A stretch of 9,517 bases of DNA from an uncultured Bacilli bacterium (GCA_944358275.1 CALVQZ010000145.1:1-9517); one strand, 5' to 3'; shown: positions 1-6,040, counted from the first letter of the stretch. A program made the numbers and translations. Notes: generated from the letters alone by a model not told the origin.

Positions 1-7
1 AAATCTA

Positions 8-35
8 TTGAATTAAAAAAATAATTTGGTATAAT
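8..35 (+). promoter_or_regulatory. Sigma-A-type promoter for a candidate small RNA
   Basis: A -35 TTGAAT (8-13) and a perfect -10 TATAAT (30-35) are separated by 16 bases. This predicts a transcript start near position 42. No protein gene follows closely. The first thing downstream is a foldable segment ending in a terminator, so the promoter most likely drives a small RNA. Confidence 0.6.
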
Positions 36-41
36 GAAATT

Positions 42-166
42 ACAGTTGATTTATGGGGCTTCTTTATAGGCGTTTGTTTCTTAATTAACAAGTTAGAGCG
101 CCCCAGATTGAAAAAAAAGTCGAAAGATTTTAATATAGAAATCGATTCTTATGAGTCGATTTTTTT
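42..166 (+). ncRNA. Candidate ~125-nt structured RNA of unknown class
   Basis: A GC-rich stem TGGGGC (54-59) pairs with GCCCCA (100-105) in otherwise very AT-rich DNA. Inside it, TTGTT (74-78) pairs with AACAA (87-91), extendable by two G-U pairs. GGCG (69-72) could also pair with CGCC (99-102), a mutually exclusive alternative. Downstream, GATTT (126-130) can pair with AAATC (139-143), which is also the 5' arm of the terminator at 139-162, giving an antiterminator-like choice. The segment has its own promoter and terminator, so it may be a stand-alone small RNA or a riboswitch-like leader read through into the Fic gene. I do not recognise an aptamer consensus (not a T-box, preQ1, SAM, purine or fluoride pattern). 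No open frame with a ribosome binding site is present. Confidence 0.45.
139..166 (+). terminator. Intrinsic terminator of the upstream RNA
   Basis: AAATCGA (139-145) pairs with TCGATTT (156-162) around a 10-base loop. The stem runs directly into seven consecutive Ts (160-166). It closes the candidate RNA that starts near position 42. Confidence 0.65.
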
Positions 167-170
167 ATTT

Positions 171-376
171 GATAGAAATAAATTGGTAATATTTGGTAAT
201 TAAAGAGAAATTAGAGATTAGTGTAAATGTTAATATAAATTTGTACAATATGTAAGAGTTAGTGCAAAGCAAACTTGAGAAGAATTTAGTTTAAGTAAAT
301 AAAAAAGACTCAATGCAATATGTAAAAAAATACATAAATTTAATATATTCATACTATGGATAATTTTTAAAATCCC
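171..376. other. Gene-free AT-rich stretch with short direct repeats
   Basis: No frame in this stretch carries both a start codon and a ribosome binding site. It contains degenerate short repeats: TTGGTAAT at 183-190 and 193-200 (exactly 10 bases apart), TTAGTGTAAA/TTAGTGCAAA at 218-227 and 259-268, and CAATATGTAA at 246-255 and 316-325. The 10-base spacing of the first pair would fit a protein binding on one face of the helix. AT-rich drift or duplicated decayed sequence explains them equally well. Confidence 0.35.
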
Positions 377-405
377 TTTAGAAAATATAGATAATATGTT
401 ACAAT
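377..405 (+). promoter_or_regulatory. Extended -10 promoter of the Fic gene
   Basis: TTTAGA (377-382) lies 17 bases before TACAAT (400-405), and TG at 397-398 gives an extended -10. Transcription would begin near 412, giving a leader of about 20 bases before the Fic start codon. The Fic gene can therefore be expressed independently of the RNA at 42-166. Confidence 0.5.
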
Positions 406-431
406 GATATAGAAATGTTAGGTGAAGTAAT

Positions 432-1268
432 ATGAGCGAAAAAGATTTAGATTCTAGTATGAATTTTTATCAAGAAGAACAAAAACCTGCCTATTATATA
501 AAACAGCAAAAGTGGGATATGGCAATAGGACTGCAACAAGTAGATAATTTACGACCATCTAAATATTTAGAACAAATTAGCAAGAAGAATATTTTAGGTG
601 AACTAACAATAGAAGAAGTAGAGCAAAGTCTAAAAGAATATTACATTATAAAAGAACAACAAAATGATATTAGCTATAATGAATTAGAATGTGACTTTGT
701 ATCCATGAGAATTGTAGAATTATTAGAACAAGATAATTTTGAACTATCAGTAGACTATGTAAAATATATTCATAAATATTTATTTCAAGATGTTTATGAA
801 TTTGCAGGTGAGTTTAGGAAAATTGATTTTTCAAAACATGAAAAAATATTAAATAATGATTCCATTGCTTATGGAGATTCTAAAACATTAACAGAATCAT
901 TAGAGTATGATATTAGTCTAGAAAAAGACAAGAATTATAAAGAAATGCCTATTGTAGAAGTGATTAAAAATGTTACTGACTTTTCTTCTAATATATGGCA
1001 AGTGCATCCTTTTAGAGAAGGAAACACTAGAACAATAGCAGTATTTATAGAAAAATATCTAATTAATTTAGGGTACAATGTAGATAATTCATTATTTAAA
1101 AATAAATCAGTATATTTTAGAAATGCATTAGTAAGAAGTAATTATTTTAATAATAGTTTAAATATCAAAGAAGATAAAAGTTATTTAATTAAGTTTTATG
1201 AAAATTTATTATTAGGTAAAAATAATAATGTACATTCAGAAGATTTAATTGTGAAAGCATTGTTTTAG
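432..1268 (+). CDS. Fic-domain protein (probable nucleotidyl/AMP transferase), class uncertain
   Basis: The protein has 278 residues. The start follows AGGTG (420-424) with 7-base spacing; the stop is TAG. The Fic core motif HPFREGNTR is at residues 192-200, with an upstream flap-like segment FRKIDFSK (128-135). Fic enzymes move AMP, or related groups, from a nucleotide to a protein hydroxyl; the motif histidine is the general base. Two deviations stand out. The canonical HxFx(D/E)GNGRxxR has Gly replaced by Thr at 199, and the final Arg position is Ala203, which may alter nucleotide use. Around residues 34-45, LQQVDNLRPSKY resembles the region of VbhA-type antitoxins that carries (S/T)xxxE(G/N), but has Leu for Ser/Thr and Asp for Glu. 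An antitoxin-like segment may thus be fused at the N terminus, and no separate antitoxin gene is adjacent. HPFREGNT-type proteins with this N terminus are, from memory, common in Bacillota. A toxin, a self-regulated AMPylator or a host-directed effector are all possible. Confidence 0.85.
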   Translation: MSEKDLDSSMNFYQEEQKPAYYIKQQKWDMAIGLQQVDNLRPSKYLEQISKKNILGELTIEEVEQSLKEYYIIKEQQNDISYNELECDFVSMRIVELLEQDNFELSVDYVKYIHKYLFQDVYEFAGEFRKIDFSKHEKILNNDSIAYGDSKTLTESLEYDISLEKDKNYKEMPIVEVIKNVTDFSSNIWQVHPFREGNTRTIAVFIEKYLINLGYNVDNSLFKNKSVYFRNALVRSNYFNNSLNIKEDKSYLIKFYENLLLGKNNNVHSEDLIVKALF

Positions 1269-1492
1269 TTGTAAAACTCGTGAATTTTTATATAAACTCC
1301 TTTTCATAGGTCATTTTATTTGTTTGACAAACTTACATTGTGTAATTATTCACAATATAAATATAAGTATTTTATATCGAAAAAATTTGGTTCATAACAT
1401 ATTTAAGAAAATTGGAATAAATGTTGTATTTATATTATAATTGCACAAAAATTACAAAATAATATAAAAAATTAAAAAAGTCAAAAAAACTA
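1269..1492. other. Gene-free intergenic region downstream of the Fic gene
   Basis: No credible coding frame on either strand. It contains the Rex-like palindrome with an overlapping weak promoter (1324-1355), a small hairpin ATAAAT/ATTTAT around 1424-1440, and a long A/T-rich upstream element before the strong promoter at 1493. No convincing terminator follows the Fic gene, so Fic transcripts may run into this region. Confidence 0.5.
1324..1355 (+). promoter_or_regulatory. Possible Rex-box operator overlapping a weak promoter
   Basis: TTGTGTAATTATTCACAA (1338-1355) matches the Rex redox-repressor consensus TTGTGAA-N4-TTCACAA at 13 of 14 defined positions (T instead of A at the sixth). Rex senses the NADH/NAD ratio. 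A perfect TTGACA (1324-1329) lies 17 bases before a poor -10, TATTCA (1347-1352), so a bound protein would cover the -10. No T-run follows the palindrome, so it is not a terminator. The nearest downstream unit is the RNA starting near 1528. Confidence 0.35.
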
Positions 1493-1521
1493 TTGACAAA
1501 GCTCAAAAATCATGTTATTCT
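1493..1521 (+). promoter_or_regulatory. Strong promoter for the ~240-nt RNA
   Basis: Perfect TTGACA (1493-1498), a 17-base spacer and TATTCT (1516-1521), with TG at 1513-1514 giving an extended -10. A long A-rich tract just upstream resembles an UP element. This is the best-matching promoter in the window. It predicts a start near 1528 with no sizeable gene behind it. Confidence 0.75.
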
Positions 1522-1621
1522 TAAATCACTTAATAGATGGTAGCGATTAGTAACAATTGCTTACAATAAAAATGTGAGTGGATATTACTTCTTATCATAT
1601 CTTTTAAAAAGAGGTGTGAGG

Positions 1622-1675
1622 ATGCTCTTGAATGTCATGAGTGATCTTATTTCTATTAAGTATATGATCATATGA
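1622..1675 (+). CDS. Possible 17-residue hydrophobic peptide inside the RNA
   Basis: The ATG at 1622 follows GAGGTG (1611-1616) at good spacing and opens a 17-codon frame rich in Met, Leu and Ile (MLLNVMSDLISIKYMII), ending in TGA. The start region lies in a potential hairpin (AAGAG/CTCTT), which could limit translation. A regulatory leader peptide or a dual-function RNA is possible. At this length in AT-rich DNA a chance frame is also likely; the peptide is too short for a typical Fst or TxpA type I toxin. Confidence 0.25.
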   Translation: MLLNVMSDLISIKYMII

Positions 1676-1736
1676 AGAGAGAAACTTCGAAATAAGCGGT
1701 TTTAGTTCGACTAAACTAAAATTGATTCAAACTAGG

Positions 1737-1766
1737 AATAGCGTCTTGTCAACGCTATTTTTTTTT
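1737..1766 (+). terminator. Intrinsic terminator of the ~240-nt RNA
   Basis: AATAGCGT (1737-1744) pairs perfectly with ACGCTATT (1752-1759) around a 7-base loop, followed by an unbroken run of Ts to 1766. This is a strong canonical terminator. Confidence 0.85.
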
Positions 1767-1802
1767 ACATTATTTCGATAAATGGCTAAATAAATTTAAT
1801 AC

Positions 1803-1831
1803 TTTACTTATTATTTTTAATATTGTATACT
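1803..1831 (+). promoter_or_regulatory. Promoter of the YgjV-type gene
   Basis: TTTACT (1803-1808), a 17-base spacer and TATACT (1826-1831) predict a start near 1838. The leader would be about 19 bases, just enough to contain the AGAGGT ribosome binding site at 1845-1850. An alternative GTG start at 1836 would lie at or before the transcript start, which supports ATG 1857. Confidence 0.6.
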
Positions 1832-1856
1832 TGTTGTGGTAAAAAGAGGTATCGAT

Positions 1857-2354
1857 ATGACATATGTAATTTCGCAAATATTTGTAATAATTCAATATAT
1901 ATTTTTAATTGCAACATATCAAATAAAATCAAAAAATAAAATAATAATATTTAATATAATTGCATGTTTCTCATCTGCAATGTCCTTTTTATTGCTATCA
2001 GCATTTTCTGGCTGTGCTATGTCATTATTAGGTGTATTAAGAAATTATTTATTTAAAGATGACAAAGAAAAAGATATAAACAAATTACTTATAATTATAA
2101 TAATGCTTATACTATTTACTATATTCACATACGATGGCATTTTTAGCCTAATGCCTTCTATTGCAACTCTTTTATATACTTTATCTATATGGCAAAATAA
2201 CACAAAAGTATATAGAATAATGGGGCTTCCTATAGAAATATCTTGGCTTATATACCATATACACGTATGCTCAATATTTGGAATTATCTTAGAAAGCTTT
2301 TTGCTATTGTCAGTAGTTATAGGAATTATTAAAGGATTTAAGAAAAAAAGTTAA
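1857..2354 (+). CDS. YgjV-family inner-membrane protein
   Basis: The protein has 165 residues when started at ATG 1857, chosen because AGAGGT (1845-1850) sits 6 bases upstream. The frame is open to a GTG at 1836, which has no binding site. It is almost entirely hydrophobic, with likely membrane segments near residues 4-21, 28-50, 76-92, 97-112 and 140-158 and short basic loops. The pattern of a YQIKSKNK loop, a small-residue-rich second helix, GVLRNYLF (59-66), and a later helix with WLIYH (130-134) fits the Imp-YgjV family (PF10688). The function of that family is unknown to me. The gene is a single-gene unit with its own promoter and a strong terminator. The family assignment is from remembered motif pattern. 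Confidence 0.7.
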   Translation: MTYVISQIFVIIQYIFLIATYQIKSKNKIIIFNIIACFSSAMSFLLLSAFSGCAMSLLGVLRNYLFKDDKEKDINKLLIIIIMLILFTIFTYDGIFSLMPSIATLLYTLSIWQNNTKVYRIMGLPIEISWLIYHIHVCSIFGIILESFLLLSVVIGIIKGFKKKS

Positions 2355-2365
2355 AATATATTTAT

Positions 2366-2392
2366 AAAAAGAATACAATGTGTTCTTTTTTT
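2366..2392 (+). terminator. Intrinsic terminator after the YgjV-type gene
   Basis: AAAAAGAATAC (2366-2376) pairs with GTGTTCTTTTT (2380-2390), including one T-G pair, around a 3-base loop, with Ts continuing to 2392. It lies 11 bases after the stop codon. Confidence 0.8.
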
Positions 2393-2400
2393 GATATAAT
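2392..2400 (+). promoter_or_regulatory. Extended -10 promoter for the ArsR-led operon
   Basis: TGATATAAT (2392-2400) is a perfect extended -10, directly abutting the upstream terminator T-run; the -35 region is poor. It gives a leader of about 93 bases before the regulator. That leader contains ATG-TAA at 2440 and GAGGTG at 2425-2430 but no convincing leader peptide or operator palindrome. Confidence 0.45.
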
Positions 2401-2499
2401 AAAAAAAATAAAAAAATGTATGTGAGGTGTTGATAAAAAATGTAATGCTAGACTAGGGGTTAATTTCTATTTAAAAAATATAAGAATAAAGAGGTAAAT

Positions 2500-2787
2500 A
2501 TGGATAAAGGGAGTATACAAAAAATGTATCGTTTTTATGAAATTTTTAGTGATTTCAATAGAATTCGCATTTTAAATTGTATAGCAGAAAAAGAAAAAAC
2601 TCTAGAAGAAATTGCTGATGAAATAAATTTAAAGCAACCAGTAGTTTTAAGCCAATTAGATTATTTATCAAGTTATAAAATTGTAAAACAAGAAGTTTAT
2701 GAAAATAAAATAATATTTAAAATTGAAGATAAGACTATATTAAAAATAATAAGTCAAATATCAAAAGAAAAAGGTAAAAAAAGGTAA
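2500..2787 (+). CDS. ArsR/SmtB-type winged-helix transcriptional regulator
   Basis: The protein has 95 residues, close to the usual ArsR length. The start follows AGAGGT (2490-2495) with a 4-base gap. The fold pattern is: N-terminal helix, FSDFNRIRILNCIAE (16-30), helix-turn-helix about 34-57 (KTLEEIADEINLKQPVVLSQLDYLSS), and a beta wing about 60-75. The recognition-helix pattern QPVVLSQLDYL matches the usual QSxVSxHLxxL of the family. Only one cysteine (Cys27) is present and the metal-binding ELCVCD motif is absent, so a classical arsenic or metal sensor is unlikely; it may sense a metabolite or redox state. It is first in a probable operon with a dehydrogenase and a PLP enzyme, so autoregulation and control of those genes is the natural inference. 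Confidence 0.75.
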   Translation: MDKGSIQKMYRFYEIFSDFNRIRILNCIAEKEKTLEEIADEINLKQPVVLSQLDYLSSYKIVKQEVYENKIIFKIEDKTILKIISQISKEKGKKR

Positions 2788-2800
2788 TTATTGCCTTTTT
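2778..2800 (+). terminator. Hairpin overlapping the regulator's stop codon (attenuator or weak terminator)
   Basis: AAAAAGGTAA (2778-2787) pairs with TTGCCTTTTT (2791-2800), including one T-G pair, around the loop TTA. The TAA stop is part of the 5' arm, so a ribosome finishing the regulator would melt it. The T-run is only five bases and belongs to the stem, so termination may be partial. The dehydrogenase starts 16 bases later with no room for its own promoter. Confidence 0.5.
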
Positions 2801-2816
2801 AATATATGAGGTAGTT

Positions 2817-3524
2817 ATGAAAAGAGTATTAGTTACAGGTAGTACAAGAGGTCTAGGTTTATCTTTAATAAAAGAATTTGAAAAGAATGGATATGACGTG
2901 ATTATTACGTACAACAAAAGAAAAGATGAAGCTTATAAATTAAAAGAAAAATTGAATTGTAAAGTAGATGTAGTAAAGTGTGATATTACTAATGAAAGTG
3001 ATATATTAAATTTATTTAACAATTACAAGATAGATATACTTATAAATAATGCAGCACTCAGTATGGATAATCTAATTTTTGATAAGACAAAAGATGAATT
3101 TATGAGAGTATTAGAAGTAAATTTAGTTGGAACATTTCTTATGTGCAAAGAAGCAATAAAAAAAGGAGTTAAAGAAATTATAAATATTTCATCTACTGAT
3201 TCAGTTAATACATATAATTCATATAATATAGATTATTCAGCATCAAAATCAGGAGTAAATGTTATTACAAAAGTTATTGCAGATACTTATAAAGATGTAA
3301 GAATTATTGCAATACTTCCTAACTTTATAAATACAGAAAGTACAAATGAAATGAGTAAGGAATTCTTAAATGCTGAATTAAAAAGAATAGGACAAACAAA
3401 ATTGCTTGATAAAGATATTGTTGCAAAAAAGATATATGAAATATATAAAGATGCAAATGTTAAAAGTGGTAGTTTAATAAAAATAGATTATAAGGAGAAG
3501 TTATGTATAGAAGTTTTGGAATAA
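2817..3524 (+). CDS. Short-chain dehydrogenase/reductase (FabG-like SDR)
   Basis: The protein has 235 residues, normal for a classical SDR, with GAGGT (2808-2812) before ATG 2817. The NAD(P)-binding glycine motif TGSTRGLG is at residues 7-14. An acidic CDIT (55-58) fits the adenine-ring contact, NNAA (77-80) replaces the usual NNAG, and Asn102 lies in VNLVG. The catalytic set is Ser126 (ISS), Tyr140 and Lys144 (YSASK). The enzyme should be cytosolic and reduce or oxidise a carbonyl/alcohol substrate with NAD(P)H; FabG-type 3-oxoacyl reduction cannot be distinguished from other substrates. The C-terminal half is shorter and less typical than FabG, and no other fatty-acid genes are nearby. Its 3' end overlaps the next gene by 22 bases, so the two are probably translated together and may share a pathway. 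Confidence 0.85.
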   Translation: MKRVLVTGSTRGLGLSLIKEFEKNGYDVIITYNKRKDEAYKLKEKLNCKVDVVKCDITNESDILNLFNNYKIDILINNAALSMDNLIFDKTKDEFMRVLEVNLVGTFLMCKEAIKKGVKEIINISSTDSVNTYNSYNIDYSASKSGVNVITKVIADTYKDVRIIAILPNFINTESTNEMSKEFLNAELKRIGQTKLLDKDIVAKKIYEIYKDANVKSGSLIKIDYKEKLCIEVLE

Positions 3525-4750
3525 GTGAAAAGTTAATAGAACTTTCGAATAAATGTAGTGAGGAAATAAGTGAAAAATTTAAAGAAATTGAAGAAATAAG
3601 TGAGTACAATAGTTTAAAAGTACTAAAAGCATTTAATGATAATAATGTATCAGATATTCATTTTATATCTCAAACAGGATATGGATATAACGATGTAGGA
3701 AGAGACGTAATAGAAAAAGTTTATAGTGATATTTTTAAATGTGAAGATGCTCTTGTAAGAAGTCAAATTATATCAGGGACACATGCTCTTACTGTAACTT
3801 TATTCGCTCTTTTAAGACCGAATGATGTACTTTTAAGTATAAGTGGAAAACCATATGATACACTAGATGAAGTAATTGGTATAATTGATAATCAAAGTTC
3901 ATTAAAATCATATGGTATAAAGTATGAGCAAATAGATTTAATAGATGATGATTTTGATTATGATAAAATAGAGTATCGTTTAAAACAAGGTTTCGTAAAG
4001 GTAATAGAAATTCAAAGGAGTAAGGGATATTCCACAAGAAAAAGTATAAGTATAAAAAGAGTAGAAAAAGTAATTAAACTAATAAAAAAAGTATCACCTA
4101 ATACGATTGTAATGATAGATAATTGCTATTGTGAATTTGTATCAAAAAAAGAACCAACAGAAGTTGGAGCAGATATAGTAGTTGGTTCTTTAATTAAAAA
4201 TTTAGGTGGTGGAATCACATCAAATGGAGGATATATCTGCGGTAAAAAAGAATTAGTTTATTTGTGTGCAGAAAGATTAAATGTACCGGGGGAAGCTAAA
4301 GAAGTAGGCCCTTCTATGGGAATGAATAAAGATATATTACTAGGCTTATTTCTTTCTCCTAGCGTTGTAAAAGAAGCTTTAAAAACAGCTATATTTACAG
4401 CAAAAATGTTAGAGAGTTTAGGCTTTTTAGTAGAACCAAAATGGAATGAAGAAAGAGTAGATATAGTACAAAATATAATATTCAATGATAGTGATAAATT
4501 GATAAAATATTGCGAAGGAATACAAAGTGCATCACCAATCGATTCAAATGCAACTCCAGTTCCAACAGAAACACCGGGATATAGTGATAAAGTTATAATG
4601 GCAGCAGGAACATTTACTCAAGGTTCATCTATAGAATTTTCGTGTGATGGTCCACTAAGAAGTCCTTATATTGCATATCAACAAGGAAGTTTGACATATC
4701 AATATGGTAAAATAGGTGTACTTAAGGCAATATCAAAAATTATAGAGTAA
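3503..4750 (+). CDS. ynbB: PLP-dependent methionine gamma-lyase-like protein (YnbB / 'aluminum resistance' family)
   Basis: The protein has 415 residues, full length for the PF06838 family. AAGGAG (3492-3497), inside the preceding gene, precedes ATG 3503 and fixes the overlap. It is a fold-type I PLP enzyme: SGTHA (91-95) for the cofactor phosphate, Asp206 in MIDNCYCEF for the pyridine nitrogen, and Lys232 in SLIKNLGGG as the Schiff-base lysine. The C-terminal GTFTQGSSIEFSCDGP (369-384) is the family signature. The family is named for similarity to cystathionine/methionine gamma-lyases and is often annotated as aluminum resistance; its physiological reaction is not established to my knowledge. 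In many Bacillota it lies near hflX and glnR, whereas here it is joined to an SDR and precedes glyA, suggesting an amino-acid context. Confidence 0.9.
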   Translation: MYRSFGISEKLIELSNKCSEEISEKFKEIEEISEYNSLKVLKAFNDNNVSDIHFISQTGYGYNDVGRDVIEKVYSDIFKCEDALVRSQIISGTHALTVTLFALLRPNDVLLSISGKPYDTLDEVIGIIDNQSSLKSYGIKYEQIDLIDDDFDYDKIEYRLKQGFVKVIEIQRSKGYSTRKSISIKRVEKVIKLIKKVSPNTIVMIDNCYCEFVSKKEPTEVGADIVVGSLIKNLGGGITSNGGYICGKKELVYLCAERLNVPGEAKEVGPSMGMNKDILLGLFLSPSVVKEALKTAIFTAKMLESLGFLVEPKWNEERVDIVQNIIFNDSDKLIKYCEGIQSASPIDSNATPVPTETPGYSDKVIMAAGTFTQGSSIEFSCDGPLRSPYIAYQQGSLTYQYGKIGVLKAISKIIE

Positions 4751-4786
4751 TTTATTGTAAATTATCAATTATTTTATTAAAAATAA

Positions 4787-4795
4787 TGATATAAT
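4787..4795 (+). promoter_or_regulatory. Extended -10 promoter of glyA
   Basis: TGATATAAT (4787-4795) is a perfect extended -10; the -35 region is weak. It predicts a start near 4802, just upstream of GGAGGT (4811-4816). The leader is too short for a riboswitch. The gap after the PLP gene (4751-4819) shows no clear terminator, so read-through into glyA is also possible. Confidence 0.5.
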
Positions 4796-4819
4796 TATAA
4801 ATATAAATATGGAGGTAGT

Positions 4820-6037
4820 ATGGATAGAAATATAGAAAAAAGTGTAAAAAAAGAACTTAAAAGACAAAGAAATAATATTGAACTTATTGCATCTGAAAAC
4901 TTTGTTTCAAAAGACATATTAAAACTACAAGGAAGCATTCTTACAAATAAGTATGCAGAAGGTTATCCTAAAAAAAGATATTATGGTGGATGTAGTTATG
5001 TTGATGAAATAGAAGATTTGGCAATTAAATATGCTACTCAATTATTTAATTGTAAATATGCAAATGTACAACCACATAGTGGTAGTAGTGCAAATATGGC
5101 AGTATATAAATCGCTTTTAAATATTGGCGATAAGGTAATGGGAATGAATTTGAGTCACGGTGGCCACTTGACTCATGGTTATTCTCTTAACTTTAGTGGT
5201 CTAGACTATGACATAGTGTCATATGACGTAGATTTATCGACAGAAACAATAGATTATGATGAAGTAGAAAGAGTAGCACTAAAAGAAAGGCCAAAAATGA
5301 TTATTGCAGGAGCTAGTGCATACTCAAGAACGATAGATTTTAAAAGATTTAGAGAAATAGCAGATAAATGTGGAGCATACTTAATGGTAGATATGGCACA
5401 TATTGCAGGATTAGTTGCAACTAATCTTCATCCTTCACCTATTCCTTATGCAGATGTAGTAACAACAACTACACATAAAACATTAAGAGGACCAAGAGGA
5501 GGGTTAATTCTTACAAACAATGAAGAAATAATTAAAAAAGTAAATAAGATGATTTTCCCAGGTATTCAAGGAGGACCACTAATGCATGTAATTGCAGCAA
5601 AAGCACAATGTTTTTATGAAGCATTACAAGATGAATACAAAGAGTACATGAAACAAGTTGTAAAAAATGCACAAGTATTGTCAGATACATTAAAAGAATG
5701 TGGATTTAGAATAGTAAGTGATGGTACTGATAATCATTTATTATTAGTAGATGTAAAAAGTATTGGTATTACAGGAAAAGAAGCAGAAGAAATTTTAGAT
5801 AGCATAAATATTACATGTAATAAAAATACAATTCCAAATGAAAAAGAAAAACCAACTATTACTAGTGGTATAAGATTAGGAACACCTGCAATGACAACAA
5901 GAGGATTTAAAGAGAAAGAATTTAAAGAAGTTGGTTATATTATTAGTGAAGCATTAAAAAATAAAGATGATAAAAATATAAAGAAAGGACTAATGGAAAG
6001 AGTTAAAAAATTAACTAACTCATATCCACTATATTAG
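4820..6037 (+). CDS. glyA: Serine hydroxymethyltransferase
   Basis: The protein has 405 residues, normal for bacterial GlyA. GGAGGT (4811-4816) precedes ATG 4820. The enzyme interconverts serine and glycine and charges tetrahydrofolate with a one-carbon unit, using PLP in the cytosol. Recognisable motifs are ELIASEN (21-27), YAEGYPKKRYYGG (45-57), SGSSANMAVY (87-96), DMAHIAG (191-197; Asp191 and His194 at the cofactor), THKTLRGPRGG (218-228) with Schiff-base Lys220, and SGIRLGTPAMTTRG (349-362) with the substrate-carboxylate Arg352. The C terminus is complete (KLTNSYPLY). The stop is TAG, and the next gene starts one codon later in the same frame. Confidence 0.97.
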   Translation: MDRNIEKSVKKELKRQRNNIELIASENFVSKDILKLQGSILTNKYAEGYPKKRYYGGCSYVDEIEDLAIKYATQLFNCKYANVQPHSGSSANMAVYKSLLNIGDKVMGMNLSHGGHLTHGYSLNFSGLDYDIVSYDVDLSTETIDYDEVERVALKERPKMIIAGASAYSRTIDFKRFREIADKCGAYLMVDMAHIAGLVATNLHPSPIPYADVVTTTTHKTLRGPRGGLILTNNEEIIKKVNKMIFPGIQGGPLMHVIAAKAQCFYEALQDEYKEYMKQVVKNAQVLSDTLKECGFRIVSDGTDNHLLLVDVKSIGITGKEAEEILDSINITCNKNTIPNEKEKPTITSGIRLGTPAMTTRGFKEKEFKEVGYIISEALKNKDDKNIKKGLMERVKKLTNSYPLY

Positions 6038-6040
6038 ATT

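Larger units (their letters stand above)
1528..1766 (+). ncRNA. Independently transcribed structured RNA, ~240 nt, class not recognised
   Basis: The segment is bounded by a strong promoter (1493-1521) and a clear intrinsic terminator (1737-1766). Predicted local helices include CTTACA/TGTGAG (about 1560-1578), GATAT/ATATC (about 1581-1601), AAGAG/CTCTT (about 1609-1629), TGAAG/CTTCG (about 1673-1689) and TTTTAGTT/AACTAAAA (about 1702-1723). GGTAGCG near 1539-1545 can pair, partly by G-U, with the terminator 3' arm CGCTATT, a possible long-range or antiterminating contact. I see no T-box AGGGTGG motif, no tmRNA, SRP or RNase P signature, and no single-rod fold as expected for 6S RNA. The downstream YgjV-type gene has its own promoter at 1803, so this is more likely a free small RNA than a leader. 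It may encode a short peptide (1622-1675). Confidence 0.6.

Noticed and set aside
34..69. Eleven-codon frame overlapping the first promoter
   Set aside because: Its ATG overlaps the -10 element, so it would not be in the transcript, and it has no ribosome binding site.
183..325. CRISPR array or iteron set suggested by short repeats upstream of the Fic gene
   Set aside because: Repeats are only 8-10 bases, irregularly spaced and few; no spacer-repeat pattern or replication gene is present.
1338..1355. Terminator for the Fic gene at the palindrome
   Set aside because: The stem is only about 6 bp and is followed by mixed A/T rather than a T-run.
1528..1766. T-box leader or riboswitch controlling the YgjV-type gene
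   Set aside because: No T-box AGGGTGG sequence or known aptamer core is visible, and the gene has its own promoter at 1803-1831. A novel leader is not fully excluded.
1836..1856. GTG start extending the YgjV-type protein by seven residues
   Set aside because: It falls at the predicted transcript start and lacks a binding site; ATG 1857 has AGAGGT at proper spacing and begins at the membrane segment.
2430..2456. Leader peptide starting at TTG upstream of the ArsR-type gene
   Set aside because: The GAGGTG is immediately adjacent to the TTG, so spacing is wrong, and only eight codons result.
3789..4485. Minus-strand open frames within the PLP enzyme gene
   Set aside because: They oppose a conserved family protein, lack binding sites and resemble no protein family.
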